Below are positions 17,965-25,882 of a DNA stretch of 64,000 nucleotides, in pieces. The notes under the pieces were generated by a model, which was not told where the DNA came from, did no database searches, and saw nothing but the letters and a program-made list of their open reading frames with translations. Both the position numbers and the translations under genes were made by a program. How positions within the stretch are numbered: the stretch's first letter is position 1; each line of letters begins with the position of its first letter. The DNA is from Arthrobacter sp. CDRTa11 (lineage in GTDB: Bacteria; Actinomycetota; Actinomycetes; Actinomycetales; Micrococcaceae). The stretch covers positions 434,001-498,000 of the forward strand of contig NZ_CP044532.1 of assembly GCF_026427775.1 (NCBI RefSeq), written 5' to 3'.

Positions 17965-19623
17965 ATGTCAGCTCGCCGAGCCGCCCTCCGTGCACGTCAC
18001 AGCGCATCCCCGCGCCCGTCCCGCTTCCCCTGGGCGCGCATTGCCATAGTTTTCGGGACGATCGTAGCCCTCGCAGTGGCCGGCGGGGCCGTGGTGTGGA
18101 TCATGGGGATGCGCACACCGGCAGAGGCCTCCCATTGCACCGATCCAGTTGACGTAACTGTGGGAGCGGACGCTGCCATGGCACCGGTGCTGGAGCAGGC
18201 AGCCTCCCGGATTCCGCCGGAGGCGTGCGTGAACTTCACCTTCGCAACTTTGAGCCAGGCGGAATTGGCGGCCAAGGTATCAGCAGGCAAGGATGCACCG
18301 GATGTGTGGGTCGCGGATTCTGCGGTCCGGGTCCAACGGGTGGTCACCACAACCCCGCCGGAGGTCATCGTGCCTTCATTGGCGTCAACGCCTGGGGTCA
18401 TCGTTGGACGGGCCGGGGAAGTCGCGGCTTTTGCGACGTGGCTCAGTGCCCTGCAGGCTCCCGGCGTACGCTTCGGCGATCCGTTGGTCACCGGGAGCGG
18501 CGAAGTTGCGTTGCTGGGGGCGGTATCGGAAGTCCAGGCGGGCCTGACGGACGCCAAGGCCCTCCAGGCGGCCACCGCACAGCTGGCCCAAAAGGAAAGC
18601 CAGCGGGCGGGGGAGAAGCTCTCGGACGTGCAGCAGCTTGAGTCTGTGGCAACATCCGGCGGATTCGTCATCGTCACGGAGGAGGCCTGGCTGAAGTTTT
18701 CCAAGACCACTTCAGGGGCCCTCCTGGCCGCTTCGGTCCCCGCAAGCGGTGCCGTGTCGCTGAACTACCCCCTGGTCAGTACTGCCGGAAGCGGGACCCG
18801 GGGCCAGGCCGTGGCCGCGGCGGCCCGGGCCCTTGCTGAGCAGGTGGCCACGGACGAGGGCAGGACGAACCTTGCCGGCCAGGGGCTGCGCCCCGCGGAC
18901 AGCAGCAACCTCCTGGACCAGAAGGGTGCCGGTCCCGTTGTGGCGCTCGCCCCGGCCTCCGCGCAGGCAGTCAGCCAGGCCCTCAGCGCCTGGTCTGTGC
19001 AGGCCATTCCGTTCCGGTCCCTGGTGGTGATGGATGTCTCCGGCTCCATGGAGTTTCCGGCCGGCAACCAGACGCGGATGGAATTGACGCAGCAGGCAGC
19101 CACCACGGGCAGCAAACTGTTTCCCAACACCGCGGCCCTCGGATTGTGGGCCTTCTCAATCGGCCTTGGCGGCGGCAGCCAGGACTACCTGGAGCTTGAG
19201 CCCATCCGGAAGATGGACCAGGTGGTGGACGGGGTGACCCAACGTGATCGCCTCGTGGCGGGGATTGCCGGCCTGTCCGAACGCACCGGCGGAGCAACGG
19301 GCCTTTATGACTCCACCCTCGCCGCGTTCAGGACAGTTCAGGCCTCCTACGACTCCCGTGCCATCAACAGCGTCATCCTGTTCACCGACGGCGCCAACGA
19401 GGACCCCGAGTCCCTCACCCTGGAGCAGCTACTGGAGACCCTGCAGCGGGAACGGGATCCGGCCAAACCGGTGGTGATTGTCACCATTGGCATCACCGAA
19501 GACGCGGACGCTGAAACACTGACGAAGATTTCCGCGGCCACCGGCGGCACAAGTTATGTTGCCCGCGCACCCCAGGACATCCCCAGCGTGTTTGCGGACG
19601 CACTGCTGGCTCGCGGGAAATAG
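17965..19623 (+). CDS. Membrane-anchored solute-binding and von Willebrand factor A domain protein
   Basis: A 552-residue protein. A short basic N-terminus is followed by one transmembrane helix at about 25-47. An extracellular type II periplasmic-binding-protein domain (about 55-340) follows; it contains VTVGADAAMAPVLEQAA and DVWVADS typical of the family. The C-terminal VWA domain (about 350-540) has an intact MIDAS start DVSGSM (Asp about 357) and VILFTDGANED. The start is ATG 17965, preceded by AGATAGGTG. The combination suggests metal-dependent adhesion or protein contact at the cell surface; the ligand is unknown. It stands alone between tRNA-Lys and a LacI gene. Confidence 0.85.
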   Translation: MSARRAALRARHSASPRPSRFPWARIAIVFGTIVALAVAGGAVVWIMGMRTPAEASHCTDPVDVTVGADAAMAPVLEQAASRIPPEACVNFTFATLSQAELAAKVSAGKDAPDVWVADSAVRVQRVVTTTPPEVIVPSLASTPGVIVGRAGEVAAFATWLSALQAPGVRFGDPLVTGSGEVALLGAVSEVQAGLTDAKALQAATAQLAQKESQRAGEKLSDVQQLESVATSGGFVIVTEEAWLKFSKTTSGALLAASVPASGAVSLNYPLVSTAGSGTRGQAVAAAARALAEQVATDEGRTNLAGQGLRPADSSNLLDQKGAGPVVALAPASAQAVSQALSAWSVQAIPFRSLVVMDVSGSMEFPAGNQTRMELTQQAATTGSKLFPNTAALGLWAFSIGLGGGSQDYLELEPIRKMDQVVDGVTQRDRLVAGIAGLSERTGGATGLYDSTLAAFRTVQASYDSRAINSVILFTDGANEDPESLTLEQLLETLQRERDPAKPVVIVTIGITEDADAETLTKISAATGGTSYVARAPQDIPSVFADALLARGK

Positions 19624-19687
19624 ACACGGCGTAAGGGCCGCGGGGCCATAGGATATGGATCAGTACCCTCCAGTGGAAAGGCCTCTT

Positions 19688-20698
19688 GTGGCGAACATCA
19701 ACGGCCGCCGGCTACCGCGCCTCAATGACGTAGCCGCGCTGGCCGGTGTGTCACACCAGACCGTGTCCCGGGTTGTCAACAACCATCCCAACGTCAGCAA
19801 GGCCACACGGGAGCGGGTGGAGGCGGCCATCTCGGAGCTGGGATACCGCCGCAACACCGCTGCCCGCAGCCTGGTCACCCGGCGGTCCCAGACCATTGGT
19901 GTGGTGGGCAGCGAGCTGTCCCAGTACGGCCCGGCCAACACCATCCTGGGTGTGGAGCAGGCTGCGCGGGACGCCGGTTACTTCGTCAGCATCGCAGCGC
20001 TCAAGACCGTCAACCGGGACACCATTTCCGATGCCCTCCGCCACTTCCAGGACCAGTCCGTGGATGGAGTGGTGGTGGTGGTCCCGCACTCTGAGACGCT
20101 CAGCGCCCTGGACGAGATGGCGCTGGATGTACCGGTTGTCACGGTAGGCTCCCTGGGCAACGACAAAATCAGCGGTGCCATGGTGGACCAGAAGCGCGGT
20201 GCAGAACTTGCCGTCCGCCACCTCATCGATCAGGGACACCGGAGGATCGGCCACATCTCCGGCCCGCTTGACTGGATCGACGGCGCGGCCCGGGCAGAAG
20301 GCTGGAGCCAGACCCTCCGCGCCGCCGGGCTGGAGGATGATCTCCTGGCCCACGGCGACTGGAGCGCAGGCAGCGGCTACGCCATCGGCCGCGAGCTGGC
20401 CCGGAAACGCTCAGCCACTGCAATTTTCGTCGGAAACGACCAGATGGCCCTTGGGCTGCTCCGGGCCTTCAGCGAGGCCGGGATCAGTGTCCCGGGAGAT
20501 GTCTCCGTGGTCGGTTTTGATGACACCCCTGAAGCGGCGTATTTCGTTCCGCCGCTCACTACTGTGCGCCAGGACTTTGAGGAACTCGGCAGGCGCTGCG
20601 TGGATGCCATGGTGGGGGAGATTGAGCAGGGTGCTGCCGTCAGCGGAATCGTGGTGACGCCGGAGCTGGTGGTCCGCGGAAGCACCGCGGCCATCTAG
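19688..20698 (+). CDS. LacI-family transcriptional regulator, probable arabinose regulator
   Basis: A 336-residue repressor. The HTH reads RLNDVAALAGVSHQTVSRVVNN, the hinge YRRNTAARSL, followed by a sugar-binding sensor domain. The start is GTG 19688 with GAAAGG at 19675-19680; an ATG at 19655 is in frame but lacks a ribosome site. It is convergent with the arabinose-type ABC importer. Its recognition helix HQTVSR is nearly that of E. coli LacI (YQTVSR), and the operators before araB, the importer and the GH51 gene (TGTGAACGCTAACA) differ from the lac operator core TGTGAGCGCTCACA at two bases. I therefore infer it controls the arabinose genes. Confidence 0.9.
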   Translation: MANINGRRLPRLNDVAALAGVSHQTVSRVVNNHPNVSKATRERVEAAISELGYRRNTAARSLVTRRSQTIGVVGSELSQYGPANTILGVEQAARDAGYFVSIAALKTVNRDTISDALRHFQDQSVDGVVVVVPHSETLSALDEMALDVPVVTVGSLGNDKISGAMVDQKRGAELAVRHLIDQGHRRIGHISGPLDWIDGAARAEGWSQTLRAAGLEDDLLAHGDWSAGSGYAIGRELARKRSATAIFVGNDQMALGLLRAFSEAGISVPGDVSVVGFDDTPEAAYFVPPLTTVRQDFEELGRRCVDAMVGEIEQGAAVSGIVVTPELVVRGSTAAI

Positions 20699-20743
20699 AA
20701 CAGGCGCTCAGACAACAGGCGCTCATACAACAAGCGCGAACCG
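20699..20743. repeat. Three 15-bp tandem repeats directly after the LacI stop
   Basis: Units at 20699-20713 (AACAGGCGCTCAGAC), 20714-20728 (AACAGGCGCTCATAC) and 20729-20743 (AACAAGCGCGAACCG). Units 1 and 2 differ at one base. They begin on the base after the TAG stop; unit 3 merges into the terminator hairpin. Confidence 0.65.
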
Positions 20744-20797
20744 GCAGCTGATGCCCTCAAAATCCGAATCTGAGGGAATCTGCTGCCAGTTCGCGCT
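20733..20797. terminator. Long bidirectional hairpin between lacI and importer permease
   Basis: Nested stems: AGCGCGAAC/GTTCGCGCT (20733-20741 / 20789-20797), GGCAGC/GCTGCC, and CCCTCA/TGAGGG. It lies between two convergent genes and is probably a shared terminator, although no strong T-run follows. Confidence 0.7.
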
Positions 20798-20810
20798 GTG
20801 GGGATTGGGC

Positions 20811-21827
20811 TTACGCTGTGCGTCTGGTGAAGAGCCGCTGCAGCAGGATGAAGACCAGCAGCAGGCCGCCGATCACAATCTTGGTCCACCAGGAGCTGAG
20901 CGTTCCGTCGTAGGCGATGAAGGTCTGGACGATCCCCAGTACCAGGACTCCGACCACCGAACCCAGCACGTAGCCGACTCCGCCGGTCAGCAGGGTTCCG
21001 CCGATGACCACAGCGGCGATGGCATCCAACTCCATGCCCTGGGCGGCCAGGCTGTAGCCGGACAGGCTGTAGAAGGAGAAGAGGATCCCGGCAACCGCCG
21101 AGCACAGCCCGCTGACACAGTAGACCAGGACTTTGGTGCTTTTCACGGCCAGGCCCATCAGCATGGCTGAGTTCTCATTGCCGCCGATCGCGTAGACCGT
21201 CCGGCCGAACCTCGTGTGGTGAAGGACGAAGAACGCCAGGCCCACCACCACCAGGGCGATCAGCACACCTGGGGAAATGAACAGCTCCTCCGACAGCGGG
21301 ATCCGCGCCTGCGCCATCCCGGTGAAGAAAGGGTCCGTGACGGGAATGGAGTCGAGGCTGATCACGTAGCACAGGCCGCGGGCCAGGAACATCCCGGCCA
21401 GGGTCACGATGAATGGCTGGATGTCGAAGTACTGGATGACCAGCCCCATCAGCAGTCCGAGGCCGCCGCCAATGACCAGGACGGCCACTATGACGATGCC
21501 CGGATTCCACCCGTTTTGGAGCATGCTGGCCGTCACCATCATGGAAAGCGCGACGACGGCTCCGACGGACAGATCGATCCCGCCGGTCAGAATGACAAAG
21601 GTCATGCCGACGGCAAGGACGATCAGGAAGGTGTTGTCGATGAAGAGGTTCAGGAGCACCTGGCCCGAGAGGAAGCTGGGGTACATGCCGGCGCCGACGA
21701 TGAACATCAGGATGAACAGGGCCAGGGTAGCCAGGGTGGGAGCGTAACGGGCACCCGTGCGCATCCGGTTCCGGACGGCAAAGGACTTGCGGGGAGTGGG
21801 CGGGGCCACTGTGGAGAGGGGAGACAT
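20811..21827 (-). CDS. Sugar ABC transporter permease (YjfF/RbsC-like)
   Basis: A 338-residue permease of the ribose/galactofuranose class (BPD_transp_2) with about eight to ten helices; AVGMTFVILTGGIDLSVGA is the family signature and VVIGGTLLTGGVGYVLG its second conserved loop. The ATG at 21827 overlaps the upstream permease TGA by one base. It is last gene of a four-gene importer. Next to araBDA it most likely imports L-arabinose or arabino-oligosaccharide (inference). Confidence 0.92.
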   Translation of the reverse strand: MSPLSTVAPPTPRKSFAVRNRMRTGARYAPTLATLALFILMFIVGAGMYPSFLSGQVLLNLFIDNTFLIVLAVGMTFVILTGGIDLSVGAVVALSMMVTASMLQNGWNPGIVIVAVLVIGGGLGLLMGLVIQYFDIQPFIVTLAGMFLARGLCYVISLDSIPVTDPFFTGMAQARIPLSEELFISPGVLIALVVVGLAFFVLHHTRFGRTVYAIGGNENSAMLMGLAVKSTKVLVYCVSGLCSAVAGILFSFYSLSGYSLAAQGMELDAIAAVVIGGTLLTGGVGYVLGSVVGVLVLGIVQTFIAYDGTLSSWWTKIVIGGLLLVFILLQRLFTRRTA

Positions 21828-22858
21828 CAGACTGCCACCTTTTCCTTGGTGCGGAGCGGACTTGCCGGCTTGAGGTTCCTGAACAGGTTCCTGGCCTTTG
21901 GCGCCTGCAGGAGGCACACGGTGAGGACCACGATGGCCTTGAACACCAGGGTGACCTCCGGGGGAATGCCCAGCGTGTAGACGGTGGTGGTCAGGGTCTG
22001 GATGATAAAAGCTCCCACCACGGTGCCCACCAGGCTGTAGCGTCCGCCGGCGAGGGACGTGCCGCCGATGACGACGGCGAGGATCGCGTCCATTTCGATG
22101 TACAGGCCGGCGTTGTTGGCGTCCGCCGCAGTGACGTTGGAGCTGATCATGAGTCCGGCGATCGCCGCACAGAATGCGCTGAAGATGTAGACGATCCAGA
22201 TAATGTTGCGGGCCCGCAGCCCGGCCAGCCGGCTCGCCACGGGGTTGATGCCAACTGCCTCGATCAGGGTTCCCAGGGCTGTCCGGCGGGTCAGTACGGC
22301 TGCCAGGATGAAGACAACGGCGGTGATAAGGATGGAGACCGGAAGGGTGAAGAGGTATCCGGCGCCGATGGCTTTGTAGCTGTCGTTGGTCACCGAGACG
22401 ATCTGGCCGTCGGTGATGAGCTGGGCGATGCCGCGCCCGGCCGTCATGAGCACCAGCGTGGCAATGATGGGCTGGACCCCGATGGTGGACACCAGGAATC
22501 CGTTCCAGACACCCAGCACCAGGCCCGCCACCACGGCGATGACCACTGCCACGGCGGCGGTTGCCGGCGAAGCAGGTTCCGGAGAAGCGGCGATGTAGGC
22601 GCAGGAGGCCGCACCGGCGATGGCCACCACAGCACCCACTGAAAGGTCGATGCCCCGGGAGGCAATCACCAGGGTCATGCCGAGGGCTATCAGGATGGTG
22701 GGGGCACCATTGCGCATGATGTCGATGATGCTGCCGTAGAGATGGCCGTCCTGCATCCGCAGGCTCAGGAAGTCTCCCCGGAAAATCTGGTTGACTGCCA
22801 GCAGGGCAACGAGGGCCAGGACCGGCCAGGCCAGCCGGTTCTTCAGGATGGATTTCAC
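21827..22858 (-). CDS. Sugar ABC transporter permease (YtfT/RbsC-like)
   Basis: A 343-residue permease homologous to its downstream partner, with ALGMTLVIASRGIDLSVGA and AVVIGGTSLAGGRYSLVG loops. The GTG start at 22858 overlaps the ATPase stop (GTGA). Two different permeases plus one double ATPase match the E. coli YtfQRT-YjfF arrangement, whose family ligand is a furanose sugar. Confidence 0.92.
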   Translation of the reverse strand: MKSILKNRLAWPVLALVALLAVNQIFRGDFLSLRMQDGHLYGSIIDIMRNGAPTILIALGMTLVIASRGIDLSVGAVVAIAGAASCAYIAASPEPASPATAAVAVVIAVVAGLVLGVWNGFLVSTIGVQPIIATLVLMTAGRGIAQLITDGQIVSVTNDSYKAIGAGYLFTLPVSILITAVVFILAAVLTRRTALGTLIEAVGINPVASRLAGLRARNIIWIVYIFSAFCAAIAGLMISSNVTAADANNAGLYIEMDAILAVVIGGTSLAGGRYSLVGTVVGAFIIQTLTTTVYTLGIPPEVTLVFKAIVVLTVCLLQAPKARNLFRNLKPASPLRTKEKVAV

Positions 22859-24381
22859 TGGGCGCCTCCGGCGATGACTGTCAGGACGTCTTCGACGGAA
22901 ACGTCGTCGTTACTGATTTCGGCCACCATGGCCCTGTCCTTGATGATGGCGATGCGGTCGCTGAGCCGGAGCACTTCTTCCAGCTCGGAGGAGATGAAGA
23001 GGATGGACATACCTTCGGAGGCAAGCTTGTTGACCAGTTTCTGGATCTGGGTCTTCGCTCCGATATCAATGCCTCGGGTTGGTTCATCCAGGATCAGCAG
23101 GTCCGGGGACGTCACCATCCAGCGGGCCAGCAGCACTTTCTGCTGGTTCCCGCCGCTGAGGTTGCGAATAAGGGCATCGGGGTTTGCCGGCCGGATGTCG
23201 AGGGTCTTGATGAACTCGGCAACGAGCTCATCCTGGACCCGCCGTGGAATGCGCCGTGCCCAGCCTTTGGTTGCCTGCATGGCGAGCACCAGGTTGTCAC
23301 GGACGGTGAGGTCGCCGATGAGGCCTTCCTCCTTGCGGTCTTCGGAGCAGAATCCGATGCCATGGTCGATGGCGGTGCGCGGGGAACGTAACTTCAGCGG
23401 CTGGCCCTTGACCTTGAGGGAGCCTTCATCGGACTTGTCGGCGCCAAAGAGGAGTCGTGCGGTCTCGGTACGTCCGGCACCAAGGAGCCCGGCCAGTCCC
23501 ACCACCTCGCCGGGATAGATGGACAGGTTGACGCCGGAGACGGATCCTTTTCGGCCTAGTCCCTCGGTTTCCATAAACGGCTGGGCGTTCGCCGCCAGCC
23601 TGGCCTGTGACCGGGTGGACGCCTGGTCAAGTTCCTCCAGGACCTCCAGGTCTTTGCCGATCATTTTGGAGATGAGGTTCATGCGGGAAAGGTCGCGGGT
23701 CATGTATTCGCCCACAAGCTTGCCGTTGCGGAGCACTGTCATGCGGTCTGAAAGTTCATAGACCTGCTCGAGGAAGTGTGACACGAAAAGGATGGCGACG
23801 CCGCGGTCACGGAGGTCCCGGATCACCCGGAAAAGCTGGTTGACTTCATCTGCGTCCAGGCTCGACGTCGGCTCGTCCAGGATCAGGACCTTGGCGTTGA
23901 CTTCGACGGAGCGGGCAATGGCGATCAATTGCTGGACCGCGATGGAGTGTTCGGAAAGCAAGGAGCCCGGTTCCACATGTTCCAGGTGGAGCTGGGCCAG
24001 GACCTCACGGGTGCGGGCGCGTACGCCGCGCCAGTCGATGGAACCGCGCCGCCGTGGCTCCCGCCCCAGCATGACGTTCTCTTCAACGGTGAGGTTGGTG
24101 CAGAGATTGACTTCCTGGTAGACCGTGCTGATGCCGGCCGCCTGGGATTCGGCAGGCGTGGAGAAGTTCTTCTGCTGTCCCAGGACGGTGATGCGTCCTG
24201 AGTCAATGGTGTAGACGCCGGTCAGCGCCTTGATAAGGGTGGACTTGCCCGCCCCGTTTTCGCCCATCAGGGCATGCACCTCGCCTTGGAAAAGACGGAA
24301 GCTGACGTCGTCAAGGGCCTTGACCCCTGGGAATCCGATGGCAATGTCGGTCATCTCGACGACCGGAACGAGTTCGTTCAT
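22855..24381 (-). CDS. Sugar ABC transporter ATP-binding protein (two ATPase domains)
   Basis: A 508-residue protein with two ABC cassettes. The first has Walker A GENGAGKST, signature LLSEHSIAVQQLIAIARS and Walker B LILDEPTSSLD. The second has the degenerate P-loop GLLGAGRTE usual for RbsA-type proteins, and NLSGGNQQKVLLARW with LILDEPTRGID. The start is ATG 24381; the frame remains open to 24444, but that part lies in the hairpin following the binding-protein gene and is alanine-rich. It couples to the two downstream permeases. Confidence 0.92.
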   Translation of the reverse strand: MNELVPVVEMTDIAIGFPGVKALDDVSFRLFQGEVHALMGENGAGKSTLIKALTGVYTIDSGRITVLGQQKNFSTPAESQAAGISTVYQEVNLCTNLTVEENVMLGREPRRRGSIDWRGVRARTREVLAQLHLEHVEPGSLLSEHSIAVQQLIAIARSVEVNAKVLILDEPTSSLDADEVNQLFRVIRDLRDRGVAILFVSHFLEQVYELSDRMTVLRNGKLVGEYMTRDLSRMNLISKMIGKDLEVLEELDQASTRSQARLAANAQPFMETEGLGRKGSVSGVNLSIYPGEVVGLAGLLGAGRTETARLLFGADKSDEGSLKVKGQPLKLRSPRTAIDHGIGFCSEDRKEEGLIGDLTVRDNLVLAMQATKGWARRIPRRVQDELVAEFIKTLDIRPANPDALIRNLSGGNQQKVLLARWMVTSPDLLILDEPTRGIDIGAKTQIQKLVNKLASEGMSILFISSELEEVLRLSDRIAIIKDRAMVAEISNDDVSVEDVLTVIAGGAQ

Positions 24382-24405
24382 CCTAGGTATCTTTTCTGTG
24401 TTGAT

Positions 24406-24451
24406 CCGTGCGGTGGCAGCGGCTGGCGTGTTTGCTGCTGCCACCGCACGG
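24406..24451 (-). terminator. 15-bp perfect hairpin between binding-protein and ATPase genes
   Basis: CCGTGCGGTGGCAGC (24406-24420) pairs without mismatch with GCTGCCACCGCACGG (24437-24451), loop 16 bases. It lies 21 bases after the binding-protein stop. No T-run on the transcript side, so it is more likely a stabiliser/attenuator than a full terminator. Confidence 0.75.
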
Positions 24452-24471
24452 ACGATCAGGTGAGCGGTAAC

Positions 24472-25452
24472 TCAGTACTGACGGGTAGGCAGGGCCTTGA
24501 TGGCCTGTTCCTGGGTGAAGGTGGTTTCTTCGGTGACTACGCGCTCGGGTACGGTTTCACCGGCGAGGACCTTCTTGGCCAGGTCCATGAGCTGGGTGCC
24601 CAGCAGCGGGCTGCACTCGACGATGTAGTTGATCTTGCCGGTGCTCAGGGCGGTCATGCCGTCCTTGACGGCGTCGATGGTGATGATCTTGATGTCCTTG
24701 CCCGGGACCTTGCCGGCGGCTTCGATGGCTTCGATTGCGCCGAGGCCTTCGTCATCGTTGTGGGCGAAGACAACGTCGATGTCCGGGTTGTTCTTCAGGA
24801 AGGCTTCCATGACCTGCTTGCCGCCGCTGCGGGTGAAGTCGCCGCTCTGGGAGGCGATGATCTTCAGTTTCGGGTCGGCCTTGATGGCAGCTTCGAAGCC
24901 TTCCTTGCGGTCGTTGGCGGGGGCTGAGCCGGTGGTGCCCTGGATTTCGACGATGTTGACGGTGTCGGTGGCCGCCTTCGATTCGGCTACCAGCCATTCG
25001 CCGGCCTTTTTGCCTTCGAGGACAAAGTCGGAGCCGAGGAAGGTCTTGTAGAGGGACTTGTCGGCCGAGTCCACTGCGCGGTCCGTGAGGATGACCGGGA
25101 TCTTGGCGTCCTTGGCTTCCTTCAGCACGGTGTCCCAACCGGATTCAACCACGGGGGAGAAAGCGATGACGTCCACTTTCTGCTGGATGTAGGACCGGAT
25201 GGCCTTGATCTGGTTTTCCTGCTTCTGTTGGGCGTCGGAGAACTTCAGCTCGATCCCGGCTTCCTTGGCGGATTCCTGGACCGACTTGGTGTTCGCGCTG
25301 CGCCAGCCGCTTTCTGCGCCGACCTGGGCAAAGCCCATCACAATCTTCTTGTCTGCGTCCCCGCCGGTGCTGGCGGCCTGGGTGCCGCCGCCGCATGCGG
25401 TCAGGGCGAGGGCTGATGCGGCCATGACCGCGACTAAAGTTTTTTTGAACAC
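24472..25452 (-). CDS. Sugar ABC transporter solute-binding lipoprotein (YtfQ-like)
   Basis: A 326-residue periplasmic-binding-protein-like lipoprotein (Peripla_BP_4) with lipobox LALTAC. Family features: MGFAQVGAESGWR near the mature N-terminus, VIAFSPVVESGWDTVLKEA, and VFAHNDDEGLGAIEAI. The start is GTG 25452, with an excellent GGGAGGA six bases upstream. It resembles the galactofuranose-binding YtfQ. Divergent from araBDA and sharing their operator, it is the likely L-arabinose receptor. Confidence 0.93.
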   Translation of the reverse strand: MFKKTLVAVMAASALALTACGGGTQAASTGGDADKKIVMGFAQVGAESGWRSANTKSVQESAKEAGIELKFSDAQQKQENQIKAIRSYIQQKVDVIAFSPVVESGWDTVLKEAKDAKIPVILTDRAVDSADKSLYKTFLGSDFVLEGKKAGEWLVAESKAATDTVNIVEIQGTTGSAPANDRKEGFEAAIKADPKLKIIASQSGDFTRSGGKQVMEAFLKNNPDIDVVFAHNDDEGLGAIEAIEAAGKVPGKDIKIITIDAVKDGMTALSTGKINYIVECSPLLGTQLMDLAKKVLAGETVPERVVTEETTFTQEQAIKALPTRQY

Positions 25453-25538
25453 GATGGTCCTCCCGGAAGCGTGAATTACAGGCAGGCGGGAGTTTCTGAC
25501 ACCGCCATTGCTGCAAGTGAGCTGCTGCTCTGCCAGCA

Positions 25539-25567
25539 AGTGTGAACGCTAACAATCTGCGCGTCAA
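25539..25567 (-). promoter_or_regulatory. Promoter and LacI-type operator of the arabinose importer
   Basis: On the minus strand: -35 TTGACG (25567-25562), 17-bp spacer, -10 CACACT (25544-25539). The operator TGTTAGCGTTCACA (25554-25541) overlaps spacer and -10, starting seven bases after the -35. The same 14-mer and geometry occur before araB. Confidence 0.8.
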
Positions 25568-25786
25568 GTGCCATTGGTCACAATTTGGACACGCGGTTTC
25601 ACGTAGAGTCGCTGGCATAGCAAGGCCGGACCCCGGCGACTGGTGGGCCCTTCGCGGGTCCCCGACTGCCAGTTCCAGGCAGCCCTTGCTTCTGCTGTCG
25701 GAAGGAGTTTGTCGTGGCGGAACCATGAGCCACTCCCGCCCGCGAAGGTGGAATGGTGGCCTGGTGGAACAGTTCGCAGCCCTGCC
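25568..25786. other. Spacer between the divergent arabinose promoters
   Basis: About 220 bases separate the two face-out promoters. The stretch is GC-rich with short inverted segments but no open frame with a ribosome site. The operators at each end are about 259 bp apart, a distance that would permit repressor looping. Confidence 0.4.
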
Positions 25787-25815
25787 TTGACGCTGCTCGT
25801 GTTAGCGTTCACAAT
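25787..25815 (+). promoter_or_regulatory. Promoter and LacI-type operator of araBDA
   Basis: -35 TTGACG (25787-25792), 17-bp spacer, -10 CACAAT (25810-25815). The operator TGTTAGCGTTCACA is at 25800-25813, overlapping the -10, so bound repressor would block polymerase. Confidence 0.82.
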
Positions 25816-25882
25816 TAGTACTAGTCCTTTCCTTTCCAACGTAGGTAAAAGAGGTCCCCGCCTCTTCCTTTGGAGGCATCTT

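Noticed and set aside
24382..24444. Earlier start of the arabinose importer ATPase at 24444
   Set aside because: The added residues are alanine-rich and fall in the hairpin between the genes; the family N-terminus fits ATG 24381.
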